Part shown: one piece after another, positions 1 through 8,640 of the stretch
Position numbering within the stretch: position 1 is the first letter of the stretch
Layout: every line of letters begins with the position of its first letter
Source: Sandaracinus amylolyticus
GTDB taxonomy: Bacteria > Myxococcota_A > Polyangia > Polyangiales > Sandaracinaceae
Reading direction: 5' to 3'
Assembly: GCF_021631985.1 (NCBI RefSeq)
Contig: NZ_CP070225.1
Span: 6,820,001 to 6,884,000 of the forward strand
DNA: 64,000 nt
Position numbers and translations under genes: made by a program
Notes under the pieces: generated by a model
The model's input: only the letters and a program-made list of their open reading frames with translations
The model's database searches: none
What the model was told of the DNA's origin: nothing

Positions 1-427
1 CCGCGGAGACGCCGACGCCGTGCAGACCGGCGGAGACCTTGTACGAGTCGTTGTCGAACTTGCCGCCGGCGTGCAGCACGGTCATCACGACCTCGGCCGC
101 GCTCACGCCCTTCTCGTGCATGCCGACGGGGATGCCGCGACCGTTGTCGACGACGGTGATCGATCCGTCGCTGTGCAGCGTGACCACGATGCGATCGCAG
201 TGACCGGCGAGGTGCTCGTCGACCGCGTTGTCGACGACCTCCCACACGAGGTGGTGCAGGCCCGTGCCGTCGTGCACGTCGCCGATGTACATGCCGGGCC
301 GCTTTCGGACGGCCTCGAGGCCCTCGAGGACCTGGATGGATCGCTCGCCGTACGACGACGCGCTCGGAGGCTGGCTCCGCTCCTCGGTGACAGGGGTCTG
401 AGGTTCGTTCGAGTCGGTGACGGACAT
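1..427 (-). CDS. gyrB: DNA gyrase subunit B, N-terminal part (cut by window edge)
   Basis: This is the amino-terminal end of the ATPase subunit of DNA gyrase, which powers supercoiling by strand passage. It reads leftwards and leaves the window after about 142 codons. The ATG at 427 is followed by a Ser/Pro-rich leader of about 30 residues, then the GHKL ATPase core: [10 protein letters not shown] (residues 41-50), [10 protein letters not shown] with the expected catalytic Glu63 and Asn67, DNGRGIP (94-100) and the ATP-lid start GLHGVG (134-139). ParE shares this fold; the [16 protein letters not shown] wording is more typical of GyrB, but the discriminating C-terminal half is outside the window. 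Confidence 0.93.
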   Translation of the reverse strand, partial: MSVTDSNEPQTPVTEERSQPPSASSYGERSIQVLEGLEAVRKRPGMYIGDVHDGTGLHHLVWEVVDNAVDEHLAGHCDRIVVTLHSDGSITVVDNGRGIPVGMHEKGVSAAEVVMTVLHAGGKFDNDSYKVSAGLHGVGVSA

Positions 428-463
428 GCGATGCGGTGTTTCTCCGGGGGACGGTGTTTGCTG

Positions 464-487
464 CTTCGCGGACTGATCGCCGCGAAG
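464..487 (-). terminator. Hairpin between the copper-monooxygenase-like gene and gyrB
   Basis: A perfect 8-bp stem (cttcgcgg / ccgcgaag) with an 8-base loop lies in the 190-base gap upstream of gyrB. It has no T-run on either side, so it may be a weak terminator for the gene ending at 618 or an element of the gyrB leader. The rest of the gap (488-617) is comparatively A/T-rich and probably holds the gyrB promoter, although no clear -35/-10 pair stands out. Confidence 0.3.
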
Positions 488-617
488 TGTCTTCCGAAGG
501 AGAGAAAAGAGGCCCCGAAAAAGAGGCCTGAGAATAGCCCGGAACGAGCGCCGCAGCAACCCCGCGCGACGCTCGCAACATATTGGAATCACTACTGTTT
601 TGGACGCGCTCCGGAGC

Positions 618-1532
618 TCAGTAGTAGTAGGCCCACAGAAAACACATCTCGTCGGCGAAATCGAGCCCGAACGAGACGGTCTCCGCGCGGTCGTTGTAGT
701 AGGTGCAGGTCAGTCGGAGACCCTCGTCGGAACCGAGCACGAGCGGCGGCGCGAACGTGTCCAGCGGAGGCTCCGCCCACTCGGTCGACTCGTGCAGCGG
801 CGGCGTGTCGTAGTCGCTCTCCGAGCGCGCGCGATGGATCGCCGCGTACGTGCCCAGCGAGTGCGTGTGCGACGTGAGCGCGAAGAGGCGCGCGCCGTCG
901 GGCACGTAGTGGAAGCTCGTGACCGTGGTCTCGCGGCGCGGCGGGAGCGTGAGCGACATGTCGCCGGTGAAGAGGAACTCGACCGGCGCGCGCGCCGTGG
1001 TGTCGTCGAGCGGATGGAACTCGAAGGTCACGCTCGAGCGCACGTCGATCGGCTCGCGCGTGTAGTTGATCTCGTGGATCTCGAGGCGGATGTGCTGGTT
1101 CGCGCCGAACTCGAGCGCGGCCTCCTCGGGGTACACGAGCTCGGCGTCCACCGTCTCCGCGATGAACACCGCCTCGCCTCCGTCGGCGAACGGGAAGCAC
1201 GGATACGGCGTCTCGCGGACCGGCATGTCGGTGCGATAGACGATCATGTGATGACTGCCCTGCGGCAGGTGCGTGCGGATCGCGCGGACCTGACGCGCGA
1301 CGGGATTGCCCGCGTCGAGGATCACGCAGACGGTCCGCTCGTCGCCCGGCGCGAGCGCTTGCGGGCCGAACGAGACGGTGACCGACGGCGCATCGGGATC
1401 GATCGCGCCCGCGTCGTTCGGGAGCACGGTGCCGGAGTCGTTCGGAGCTCCGCCGCCGTCGACCTCGCTCGTGCGAGACGAGCCACAAGCACACAGCACG
1501 AGCACGATCGCGAATGGAGCGAGAGCGCGCAT
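618..1532 (-). CDS. Lipoprotein resembling copper type II ascorbate-dependent monooxygenase (PHM-like fold)
   Basis: A 304-residue lipoprotein. The ATG at 1532 gives [19 protein letters not shown], a signal peptide with lipobox ending at Cys14; upstream in-frame codons would spoil this. A short [10 protein letters not shown] linker follows. The mature part carries features of peptidylglycine hydroxylase-type copper domains: [10 protein letters not shown] (adjacent His pair), [10 protein letters not shown], the HTHS motif of the second copper site and a C-terminal [10 protein letters not shown] with the Met ligand position. The family hydroxylates substrates using two coppers; the substrate here cannot be guessed. 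It stands alone on its strand upstream of gyrB. Confidence 0.7.
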   Translation of the reverse strand: MRALAPFAIVLVLCACGSSRTSEVDGGGAPNDSGTVLPNDAGAIDPDAPSVTVSFGPQALAPGDERTVCVILDAGNPVARQVRAIRTHLPQGSHHMIVYRTDMPVRETPYPCFPFADGGEAVFIAETVDAELVYPEEAALEFGANQHIRLEIHEINYTREPIDVRSSVTFEFHPLDDTTARAPVEFLFTGDMSLTLPPRRETTVTSFHYVPDGARLFALTSHTHSLGTYAAIHRARSESDYDTPPLHESTEWAEPPLDTFAPPLVLGSDEGLRLTCTYYNDRAETVSFGLDFADEMCFLWAYYY

Positions 1533-1809
1533 CGAAGACCTCCCGAGCGAGCGGGATCGTACCGATCCGATCAAGCTCGCGAAACGAGCACGTCACACGC
1601 GCATCGAGGTGGATGTGCGATGCGGGCTGGCGACGGCACCTGCCAGGAACTGGTCACTCGGGCTCGCGCGCACGGGGCGAGATCGCACGCCGGAGAGCAC
1701 GACGCTGTACGGATCGGCTCGGCGAGGAACGAATCGCTGCATCGAGGTCGCGTTCCGTACTACGAATGCGCTGTCGATCCAGGCACATACGTTGCTGAAC
1801 GGCGGGCTC

Positions 1810-3285
1810 ATGATGCGTGCGCATGCATACCGATTCCTTGTCGCCCTCGCGCTGACGTCGATCGCGGCGGGCTGTTCCAACGACACGAACGAGCCAGCGC
1901 ATCGCGGCTCGTGGGTGGAGATCCAGGAGGTGGAGCTCACCGCCGACGCGCTCGACGTGGAGAACCACGACGCGTTCCAGTCGGTGGTCGTGGAGGACGA
2001 TCGCCTCGTCTTCCGCTTCGACGGGACCTCGCCGCTGCGCGTGGGCCACGTGGTCGCGGGCGTCACGGGCACGGGCTACCTGCGCAAGGTGCTGACGATC
2101 GACGAGCAGGCGGACGGCTCGATCGTGGCGACGACGCGCGACGCGACGCTCGCGGAGTACTTCGTGACCCTGCGCGCGATCGCGCACTACGATCCGATCC
2201 GCGTCGACGAGCCGGTCGAGGCGAGGGAGGAGGGCGTCGCGATCGAGTCGCTCGGCGACTGCATGGACGCGCAGCCCTGTCTTCTCGGCGGCACCCCGTC
2301 GTTCATGGGCAACCCGATGGATCTGCTGGGCTGCACCGGCGCGTCGGGCTTCGGTCTCACGCCCTTCGTCGAGACCGACTTCCGCAGCATGGACGTGCCG
2401 ATCGACATCGACATCGACGTCGGGCTCACCGGCATCAGCGCGAACCCGACGATGTACCTCGACCTCGACGGCACCGTCAGCGCGGGCGTGCACGTGACCG
2501 GCGACGGACGCGGCGAGCTGATGTGCATGGCGGACTTCATGGCGCTCGCGGGCGGCGGTCAGGCGCCGGAGATCCGGCTGATGCGCGTCATCGTGTACGG
2601 CGTCCCGATCGAGCTGCTCGCGTCGCCGGTGCTGAACGGCGAGCTCAGCGCGATGAGCGACGCGGGCCAGTTCCGGTTCACTGCGGGCGTCGAGATGACC
2701 GCGAACCTCGAGCTCGGCCTGAAGGAGGGCGAGTACCACCAGGTCGGTCCCGACGTGGACGTCGATCCGATCGCGCGCCTCTCGACCGAGCGCGCGGGCC
2801 CGGTCACGGCGAGCGGTCAGATCGCGGCGGGCGTCTCGGTGCGCCTGCAGATCGGCTATCGCTGGAAGCGCAGCGGCTTCACGATCAACATCGGCGCGGC
2901 GGCGATCGCGGAGCTCACGGGCAGCGTGGGCGTCGAGCTGACGAGCGACGCGGGCGGCTGCGAGTGGAACTGCGACTTCCCGTGGGCGCTCGAGTTCACG
3001 CCGAGCGTCGAGCTGAGCCTGATGATCGAGGACATCGGGCCGACGTGGACCCACGAGTTCGATCCCTTCACGCTCGCCGAGGGCAGCCTCGGGTCGGTGA
3101 GCGGGACGCTCGATGCGTGTCAGGTCGGCGGCGGCGAGTGCACCGGGCCGGGCTCGTGCCTCGACGAGATGTTCGACAACAACGTGTGCGAGGGACGCAT
3201 GGGCTTCCAGCAGTGCACCCCGACCACGTACGCGCACTGCACGTGCACCGCGTCGGGATGGGCGAACTGCAGCGAGTGCATGTGA
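1810..3285 (+). CDS. Hypothetical secreted lipoprotein with Cys-rich C-terminus
   Basis: A protein of about 491 residues that I do not recognise. Tandem ATG codons at 1810 and 1813 precede a signal peptide with a lipobox (SIAAGC), so it should be anchored in the outer membrane or periplasm. The first third repeats short beta-like segments. The middle is rich in alternating hydrophobic residues (LEL, VELT, SLMIE), compatible with an all-beta domain. The last 45 residues contain about ten cysteines (CTGPGSCLDEM, CEGRMGFQQC, CTCTASGWANC), like small extracellular disulfide modules in other myxobacterial lipoproteins. It is transcribed away from the copper-protein gene across a 277-base divergent region (1533-1809) in which I see no distinct operator. 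A strong terminator follows. Confidence 0.75.
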   Translation: MMRAHAYRFLVALALTSIAAGCSNDTNEPAHRGSWVEIQEVELTADALDVENHDAFQSVVVEDDRLVFRFDGTSPLRVGHVVAGVTGTGYLRKVLTIDEQADGSIVATTRDATLAEYFVTLRAIAHYDPIRVDEPVEAREEGVAIESLGDCMDAQPCLLGGTPSFMGNPMDLLGCTGASGFGLTPFVETDFRSMDVPIDIDIDVGLTGISANPTMYLDLDGTVSAGVHVTGDGRGELMCMADFMALAGGGQAPEIRLMRVIVYGVPIELLASPVLNGELSAMSDAGQFRFTAGVEMTANLELGLKEGEYHQVGPDVDVDPIARLSTERAGPVTASGQIAAGVSVRLQIGYRWKRSGFTINIGAAAIAELTGSVGVELTSDAGGCEWNCDFPWALEFTPSVELSLMIEDIGPTWTHEFDPFTLAEGSLGSVSGTLDACQVGGGECTGPGSCLDEMFDNNVCEGRMGFQQCTPTTYAHCTCTASGWANCSECM

Positions 3286-3305
3286 TCGACTGAGCGATCG
3301 AGGAG

Positions 3306-3330
3306 ACGGCCGGGCCACGCGCCCGGCCGT
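3306..3330 (+). terminator. Rho-independent terminator
   Basis: A perfect 10-bp GC-rich stem (acggccgggc / gcccggccgt) with a 5-base loop is followed by TTTTCGTT on the plus strand. It sits between the plus-strand lipoprotein and the convergent HIT gene. It has the T-run in the plus direction and would serve the lipoprotein best. Confidence 0.85.
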
Positions 3331-3340
3331 TTTCGTTCCG

Positions 3341-3748
3341 TCAGATCGCGAGCTCGGCGCGCAGCGCGGCGATGCGCGCCTCGAGCACGTCGGGCTCGTA
3401 CGGCAGCGCGGGATGGAGGCCCCACACCGGGCGCGGCCACGCGTCGTCGGTCGGGAAGCGCGCGACGACGTGCACGTGGAGCTGCGCGACGACGTTGCCG
3501 ATCGCCGCAACGTTCATCTTGTGCGCGGACACGATGCGCGAGAGCGCGGACGCGACCTGCGCGGACTCGTCGATCAGCGCGTGTCGATCGCGCTCGTCGA
3601 GCTCGTGGATCTCGCGCACCCCGGGACGTGCCGGGACGAGCAGCGCCCACGGATACCGCGCGTCGCGCATCCATCGGACGTGGCAGAGCGGAAGACGCCC
3701 GACCGGCGCGCTGTCGGCCTCGATGCGCGGATCGAGCGCGAAGATCAC
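3341..3748 (-). CDS. HIT family nucleotide-binding protein
   Basis: A 135-residue histidine-triad protein, last gene of a leftward operon. The core QLHVHVVARF (His91, His93) is the nucleotide-binding loop of HIT hydrolases, which cleave dinucleoside polyphosphates or AMP-lysine/AMP-amide type substrates through a histidine-AMP intermediate. The N-terminal region CHVRWMRDARYPWALLVPAR matches the variant subgroup related to bacterial Ap4A hydrolase-like HIT proteins. The GTG at 3748 overlaps the stop of the upstream gene by four bases (GTGA), which fixes the start and implies translational coupling. Confidence 0.88.
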   Translation of the reverse strand: MIFALDPRIEADSAPVGRLPLCHVRWMRDARYPWALLVPARPGVREIHELDERDRHALIDESAQVASALSRIVSAHKMNVAAIGNVVAQLHVHVVARFPTDDAWPRPVWGLHPALPYEPDVLEARIAALRAELAI

Positions 3749-4365
3749 TCGCCGGGGCCCTCGTAGCCCTCGGGCTCCTCGACGTCTTCCATGCCGCGCT
3801 GCAGCGGCGCGCGGAGCTCGCCGTGGATCGTGATGCCGCCGGTCGTCATGAGCTCCTGGTGGTACTCGACGATCACCGGGCCCTGCTCGGGGCAGTACAC
3901 GGTGCGCGAGCGACCCTGCGTCTGCTCGTTCTCGACGACGACCTCGACGCACTCGGAGAACGTGCCCGCGGGCACGGTGACCTCCTGGTCCGTCTGGGTG
4001 ATCCGCGCGGTGCGACCGTTGCCCGCGTCCCAGGTCTCGCCGACGACCAGCGGATCGCGCACGTGCCACGCGTTCGCGTCGACGTCCCAGATGCCCTCTT
4101 CGCGCAGCTCGTAGACGTGTCGCTCGCGCGCACCGTCGGCCTGGATCACGAAGCGCGGCGGCAGCGCCTCGGTGACGCGCGTGATCGAGAGCGTCGAGAT
4201 GCCGGTCTGGGTGTCGACGTCGTGCGTCCAGATGTAGCCCTCGCCCATCGGATAGAGCTCGCGCGCGCGGAGCGGGCCGGTGCGCGTCGCGGTGTGGGTC
4301 TGTGCACCGCCGCAGCCGGCGAGCGCGAGGACGAGGAACGCGGAGACGAGAGGTCGCTTCATCAT
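3745..4365 (-). CDS. Putative lipoprotein of unknown function
   Basis: A 206-residue lipoprotein: MMKRPLVSAFLVLALAGC is a classical signal peptide and lipobox, followed by a Gly/Thr-rich linker. The mature protein begins LYPMGEGYIWTHDVDTQTG and has repeated beta-strand-like segments, ending in an acidic tail (EDVEEPEGYEGPGE). I recognise no enzymatic motif; the pattern resembles secreted beta-sandwich proteins of about 150 residues. Its ATG overlaps the stop of the gene upstream by four bases, and its stop overlaps the HIT start, so the three genes form one tightly coupled operon. Confidence 0.78.
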   Translation of the reverse strand: MMKRPLVSAFLVLALAGCGGAQTHTATRTGPLRARELYPMGEGYIWTHDVDTQTGISTLSITRVTEALPPRFVIQADGARERHVYELREEGIWDVDANAWHVRDPLVVGETWDAGNGRTARITQTDQEVTVPAGTFSECVEVVVENEQTQGRSRTVYCPEQGPVIVEYHQELMTTGGITIHGELRAPLQRGMEDVEEPEGYEGPGE

Positions 4366-4724
4366 TCCAGCACGTAGACGTAGGTGATGACGAGGAGCGC
4401 GACGGCGCAGAGCACGAGGAACACGATCTGCACGGGGTCCATCGCGGTGCGGCGGGCGAGCTCGCGCGCGGCGTCGACGATCTTCGGATCGATCGCGCGC
4501 TCGAGCTCGGTGGTCAGGGCCCGCACCAGCGCGTAGTTGCCCGCCTCGAACGCAGCGTTCGCTTCGCGCAGCTTCTCGCCCTCCGCGGTCCCCTCGCCGG
4601 GGAGGCGCGTGGGCTCGGTGGGCTCGTCGGCCGCGCCGCGATGGCGCTTCTTCTTCGCGACCTTGGTCGCCTTCGGACCGGTGTCCTCGGGCTCCGGCTC
4701 GGCCTTGATCGGATCTTCGCTCAC
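4362..4724 (-). CDS. Small tail-anchored membrane protein
   Basis: A protein of 120 residues with a charged, Pro/Glu/Lys-rich N-terminus (including AKKKRHRG), a central helical segment (AEGEKLREANAAFEAGNYAL, resembling one TPR helix pair) and a single C-terminal transmembrane helix (PVQIVFLVLCAVALLVITYV). It is therefore likely to be tail-anchored with the soluble part in the cytoplasm. The GTG at 4724 is preferred because a GGAG lies six bases upstream; a GTG at 4775 would add 17 residues. It is the first gene of the operon with the lipoprotein and the HIT protein. Confidence 0.62.
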   Translation of the reverse strand: MSEDPIKAEPEPEDTGPKATKVAKKKRHRGAADEPTEPTRLPGEGTAEGEKLREANAAFEAGNYALVRALTTELERAIDPKIVDAARELARRTAMDPVQIVFLVLCAVALLVITYVYVLE

Positions 4725-4806
4725 GCGGGGCTCCGGTTCGTCGACGCGCACGTGCACGGGCACGAGCACGTGCACGTCTGTGGCGTCTTGGAGCGGGAGA
4801 GGGGGA

Positions 4807-5634
4807 TCATTCGGGGAGGGGATACGGCGGGTACTGCGGGACCTCGTCGTCGGGGATCTGCCACGGCGATCCCCAGAGGCTCGCGCCGCCGTCGATGTAG
4901 AAGGTCTGACCGGTGACGAAGTCCGCCTGCGTGCTCGCGAGGTAGACGATCAGGTGCGACGTCTCCTCGGCGCTGCCGAGGCGCTTCAGCGGGGTCGACG
5001 CGCGCGACATCTCGAGCAGCTCGGGCGGGTACTGCGCGGTGCCCGTCGTCTTGATCACGCCGGGCGCGACCGCGTTGACGCGGATGCCGTGCACCGCCCA
5101 CTCGACCGCGAGCGTCTTCGTGAGGTTCTCGACGCCGGCGCGCGCCGCGCCGGTGTGCGCCATGCCGGGGAAGCCGCGCGCGACGTTCGCGATGACGTTC
5201 ACGATGCGCCCGCGCTTGCTCGGGATGAACGCGCGGCGCGCGACCGCGTGGGTCATGGTCCAGGTGCCGAGCAGGTTGTTGCGGACCACCGCCTCGAAGC
5301 CCTTCGGCGCGAGGTGCTCGGCGGGCGTGGGGAACTGGCCGCCCGCGTTGTTGACGAGGATCGACGCGCGACCGAAGCTCGCGACGACGCCGTCGACGAA
5401 CGCCTCGACCTCCTCGGGCTTGCGGATGTCGCAGGCCGCGTGGTGCACGTCGATGCCGTCGGCGCGCAGGCGATCGGCGGCCTCGGCCAGGGGCTCGGGG
5501 CGACGACCGCAGATCGCGATCTTCGCTCCCAGGGTGCCGAGCTCTCGCGCGACCGCGAAGCCGATGCCGGTTCCACCACCGGTGACGATCGCGACTTCGC
5601 CGTCGAAGAGAGCCGCTCGGAAGATGTGCTGCAA
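4807..5634 (-). CDS. Short-chain dehydrogenase resembling peroxisomal trans-2-enoyl-CoA reductase (PECR)
   Basis: A 275-residue SDR with the NADP-binding TGGGTGIG motif near the N-terminus, NNAGGQF, and the segment HTGAARAGVENLTKTLAVEW. That segment is almost the wording of animal PECR, where the usual YxxxK catalytic pair is not written in the normal way (here TGAAR). The C-terminal FVTGQTFYIDGGASLW also fits. PECR and its relatives reduce the double bond of trans-2-enoyl-CoA in fatty-acid metabolism. A TTG at 5634 is chosen because GGAGG precedes it by ten bases; the longer TTG reading frame to 5667 lacks such a site. The gene is divergent from the membrane protein at 5718. Confidence 0.85.
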   Translation of the reverse strand: MQHIFRAALFDGEVAIVTGGGTGIGFAVARELGTLGAKIAICGRRPEPLAEAADRLRADGIDVHHAACDIRKPEEVEAFVDGVVASFGRASILVNNAGGQFPTPAEHLAPKGFEAVVRNNLLGTWTMTHAVARRAFIPSKRGRIVNVIANVARGFPGMAHTGAARAGVENLTKTLAVEWAVHGIRVNAVAPGVIKTTGTAQYPPELLEMSRASTPLKRLGSAEETSHLIVYLASTQADFVTGQTFYIDGGASLWGSPWQIPDDEVPQYPPYPLPE

Positions 5635-5717
5635 GACTGCGTGACCTCCGTCCGGAGCCAACCCCAATCCCGGCGGCCGGTATATCGCAGCCCTGCACGG
5701 GTGGCTACGCCGCTACG

Positions 5718-7094
5718 ATGGCGAGCGTGACCTCGAGCGCGACGAGCGAGCTGCGCACCGGTGTCTCGCTCGTGCGGATGCACCCGGGGATCTCGATCGC
5801 GCTCGGCGCGGCGATCGTGCTCTCGCTGTGCGCGGTGTGCACCGGGCTCGGCGCCATCGTGGGGCCGTGGTTCGTGTGCGAGCTCTACGGCGTGCAGATC
5901 GCGGCGGCGACGGGGATCGCGCGGCCGCGCACCAGCGCGTGGATCCGCGCGGCGGCGATCGTGCTGGCGACGGTGGTGATCGTCGCGCTGACGGGATGGC
6001 TCGCGGCGCTGGGGTTCGGCCCCGACGTCGCGACCGCGGATGCCGCCGAGGAGCCGCTTCCCTGGCCCGAGGCGCTGCGGCGCGTCGGGCTGATCACGGG
6101 CTCGGTGATCCTCGCGGTGGGGTTCATCGCGCCGTTCCTCTATGCGCCGCTGGTGCTGATCGATCGCGGCGGGCGCATCGGCGGCGCGGTGGTGGAGAGC
6201 GCGTGGCTCGCGTGGCGAAGCGGCGTGCTGCGGCACCTCGCGCTCACGTTCGTCGTGTTCTTCCTGCAGCTCTCGCCGGCGCTGATCACCGCGATGATCG
6301 TCGCGCGCACGTTCGAGCGCGCGGCGACGCCGCTCGGGCTGCTCGGCGCGCTGCCGCTGATGACGATCACGATCCCGCTCGGTCAGGCGTGGACGACCGC
6401 GGCGTACCTCGAGCGGCGCGCGCTGCTCGCGGTGCCGCGCGCGGTGCAGGCGCGCGGGCCGGTGCCGCGCACGCTGGTCGCGCTGCTCTCGTTCGACGTG
6501 CTCGCGCCGGTGCTCGCGCTGGCGATGCTCGGATTGAGCGCGCTGCGCCCCTCGACGCCGGCGGAGTCGGACGCACCTCCGGGCACGACGCTGATCGATC
6601 GCGAGGTGCACGAAGAACGCGCGCGCATCGTGGTGCCCGACACGACGATCACGGTGATGGTCGAGGGCCGCGAGCTGATCGTGCGCGCCGGGGACGGCGA
6701 AGCCGACGGCGCGGGGCGGCTGCCGCGCGCGTGGCCGAGCGCGATCGAGCGGGTGCGCGTGGTGCGAGCGCGCGACGTGTACGCGATCACGATCGAAGCG
6801 AACGATCGGGTGTTCCACACGCGCATCGACGGTGCGGGCATGCGCGTCGACGACTCGATCCGGCGCAGGCTCGAGCAGCACGTTCCGACGTGGGCGCTGC
6901 TGACGATCCTCGCGGCGTTCCTGGTGTTCGGCCTGCTCGGTGGGCGCGCGCTCGCGCCGCTCGGTGCATTGCGCGCGGAAGTCGGCGCACCCGAGCGCGC
7001 GGAGGCCTATGCGCGCTCGATGCGATGGGGCCTCGCGATCGCGCCCTTCGTGGTCGGCGCGCTGATCGCGGGCGTGGTGTCGATCACGCGGTGA
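5718..7094 (+). CDS. Multi-pass membrane protein of unknown function
   Basis: A 458-residue integral membrane protein. Hydrophobic helices lie at roughly residues 24-55, 75-100, 125-155, 180-200, 210-230 and 250-275. A soluble segment of about 110 residues follows (about 285-390, with TTITVMVEGRELIVRAG, probably a small beta domain outside the membrane), then two more helices (AFLVFGLLGGRAL and LAIAPFVVGALIAGVV) at the end. The N-terminal half resembles DUF975/glycerophosphoryl-diester-type membrane regions only in general hydrophobic pattern, so I give no family. It is transcribed away from the PECR-like gene and converges on the NlpC-like gene three bases later. Confidence 0.8.
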   Translation: MASVTSSATSELRTGVSLVRMHPGISIALGAAIVLSLCAVCTGLGAIVGPWFVCELYGVQIAAATGIARPRTSAWIRAAAIVLATVVIVALTGWLAALGFGPDVATADAAEEPLPWPEALRRVGLITGSVILAVGFIAPFLYAPLVLIDRGGRIGGAVVESAWLAWRSGVLRHLALTFVVFFLQLSPALITAMIVARTFERAATPLGLLGALPLMTITIPLGQAWTTAAYLERRALLAVPRAVQARGPVPRTLVALLSFDVLAPVLALAMLGLSALRPSTPAESDAPPGTTLIDREVHEERARIVVPDTTITVMVEGRELIVRAGDGEADGAGRLPRAWPSAIERVRVVRARDVYAITIEANDRVFHTRIDGAGMRVDDSIRRRLEQHVPTWALLTILAAFLVFGLLGGRALAPLGALRAEVGAPERAEAYARSMRWGLAIAPFVVGALIAGVVSITR

Positions 7095-7097
7095 CGC

Positions 7098-7898
7098 TCA
7101 CCGGAGCAGTCGACCGAACACGACCGGTGTGATCACGTAGCCGTCGCTCAGCGTGCCGACCCAGCCGTAGTGGGTCGCGTGGCCCTGACCGTCGGTGAGG
7201 AAGACGAGCGTGCCGAAGCCGAAGCCGCCGACTCCGTCGTCGCGTCGCGTGTCCTCCTGGTGCCCCCACGACGTCGAGTCCGCGATGCGCACCGCGTAGG
7301 CGCCCGGGATCGACGGCAGCGACACCGGCGCCTCCATCACGAAGCCGACGTGCCCGGTGTTGCGGCTCGGGAAGCCACGCGGGCGCCGCCACGCGAACAC
7401 GTCTCCGGGACGCACCGCGTCGATGTGCTCGAGGCGCTGCCACCCGCTGCGACCTCCACGCACCGGCGCGCGCTCGATCGCCGACACGAAGTCCCGCGCG
7501 ACCGGCCGCTCGCGCGTGATCGCGCCCATCGCGCGCGGCGCGGCGCGACGCAGCACCCACGCCGCCATGCCCGAGCAGTCCCAGAGGAAGACGCCCTCGC
7601 GCTCGCGCACCACGGTCGCATGCTGGTAGCGCGTCTGGCGCATCGAGGTCTGCACGCCGCGCAGCACCTCCATCACGCGCGCGGCCGCCGGCGTCGCGGG
7701 CTCCGAGGGCGCGGGCCGCGGCGGCGCGGGGATCGGCAGCCCGAGCGGCGGCGCGATGATCGGCCAGGGCACGCCCTCGTAGATCCCCACCTCGAGCTGA
7801 GCGCGCGCCGGCACCGAGCCCGCGGCGATCACGACGAGGCACGCGGCGATCGCGGCGAGCACGGCGCCACGGCTGCGCCGTCGTCTCTCGACGTCCAT
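7098..7898 (-). CDS. Secreted NlpC/P60-like cysteine peptidase
   Basis: A 266-residue protein with an Arg-rich start and signal peptide ([21 protein letters not shown]), then a proline-rich linker. The catalytic-type motif WDCSGMAAW places a nucleophile at Cys108, and [10 protein letters not shown] supplies the His, in the order seen in NlpC/P60 and amidase-like papain-fold enzymes that cut or modify peptidoglycan peptides. The spacing between Cys and His (about 85 residues) suits the fold, though sequence similarity outside the motifs is modest. Its ATG at 7898 lies only 28 bases from the divergent rnc start, so the promoters must overlap. Confidence 0.7.
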   Translation of the reverse strand: MDVERRRRSRGAVLAAIAACLVVIAAGSVPARAQLEVGIYEGVPWPIIAPPLGLPIPAPPRPAPSEPATPAAARVMEVLRGVQTSMRQTRYQHATVVREREGVFLWDCSGMAAWVLRRAAPRAMGAITRERPVARDFVSAIERAPVRGGRSGWQRLEHIDAVRPGDVFAWRRPRGFPSRNTGHVGFVMEAPVSLPSIPGAYAVRIADSTSWGHQEDTRRDDGVGGFGFGTLVFLTDGQGHATHYGWVGTLSDGYVITPVVFGRLLR

Positions 7899-7926
7899 CC
7901 AGGGGGAGTCTACGCTGGCCGGTCGA

Positions 7927-8640
7927 ATGGTCGATCCCCGCGATTCGGCGAGCACCGTGGCCCACCGGCTGGGGCACGCGTTCGGTGATCTCGGGCTCCT
8001 GATGACGGCGCTCACGCATCGGTCGTACGTGCACGAGCATCCGGAGCTCGCCGCCGCCGACAACGAGCGCTTCGAATTCCTCGGCGACGCGATCGTCGGC
8101 GCCGCCGCGGCGATGGTGCTGGAGCGACGGTTCCCGACCGCGCGCGAGGGCGAGCTCACGCGGCGCCGTGCCGATCTCGTCAACGAGGGCGCGCTCGCGA
8201 CGATCGCGGCCGAGCTGGGGATCGGCGAGGCGCTGCGGCTCGGTCGCGGCGAGGAGCGCTCGGGCGGCCGCCAGAAGCCGCGCCTCCTCGCGAGCGCGCT
8301 CGAGGCGTGCATCGCGGCGATCTTCCTCGACGCGGGCATCGAGCCGGCGATCGCGATCGCCCGCGCGCTCCTCGCGCCGCGCATCGACGCGCTCGCGCCG
8401 GGCGCGAAGGACTTCAAGTCGCGCCTCCAGGAGCGCATGCAGGCGCGCGGCGAGACGCCGCGCTACGAGCTCGAGCGCACCGAGGGGCCGGAGCACGAGC
8501 GCGTGTTCCACGTGATCGTGACGGCGCCCGATGCGCGCGTGCTGGCGCGAGGCTCGGGTCGGACGAAGCTCGAAGCGGAGCAGGCCGCGGCACGCGCGGC
8601 GCTGAGCGAGCTCGAGCGGGCGCGGGAGACCGACGGATGA
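7927..8640 (+). CDS. rnc: Ribonuclease III
   Basis: A 237-residue double-strand-specific endoribonuclease that matures rRNA and other structured RNAs. The nuclease domain shows HRSYVHEH and the signature NERFEFLGD (residues 46-54, with Glu47, Glu50 and Asp54), then [15 protein letters not shown], where Glu126 is the last metal ligand. The position three residues before that Glu, Asp in E. coli, is Ser123 here. A double-stranded RNA-binding domain fills about residues 160-235 ([25 protein letters not shown]). Its stop overlaps the next gene's ATG (ATGA), so the lipoprotein downstream is translationally coupled to it. The usual partner era is absent. Confidence 0.95.
   Translation: MVDPRDSASTVAHRLGHAFGDLGLLMTALTHRSYVHEHPELAAADNERFEFLGDAIVGAAAAMVLERRFPTAREGELTRRRADLVNEGALATIAAELGIGEALRLGRGEERSGGRQKPRLLASALEACIAAIFLDAGIEPAIAIARALLAPRIDALAPGAKDFKSRLQERMQARGETPRYELERTEGPEHERVFHVIVTAPDARVLARGSGRTKLEAEQAAARAALSELERARETDG

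Noticed and set aside
600-3293. Open frame of about 900 codons on the plus strand
   Set aside because: It overlaps the copper-protein gene in antisense and the lipoprotein gene in another frame, and has the Arg-rich composition of a shadow frame.
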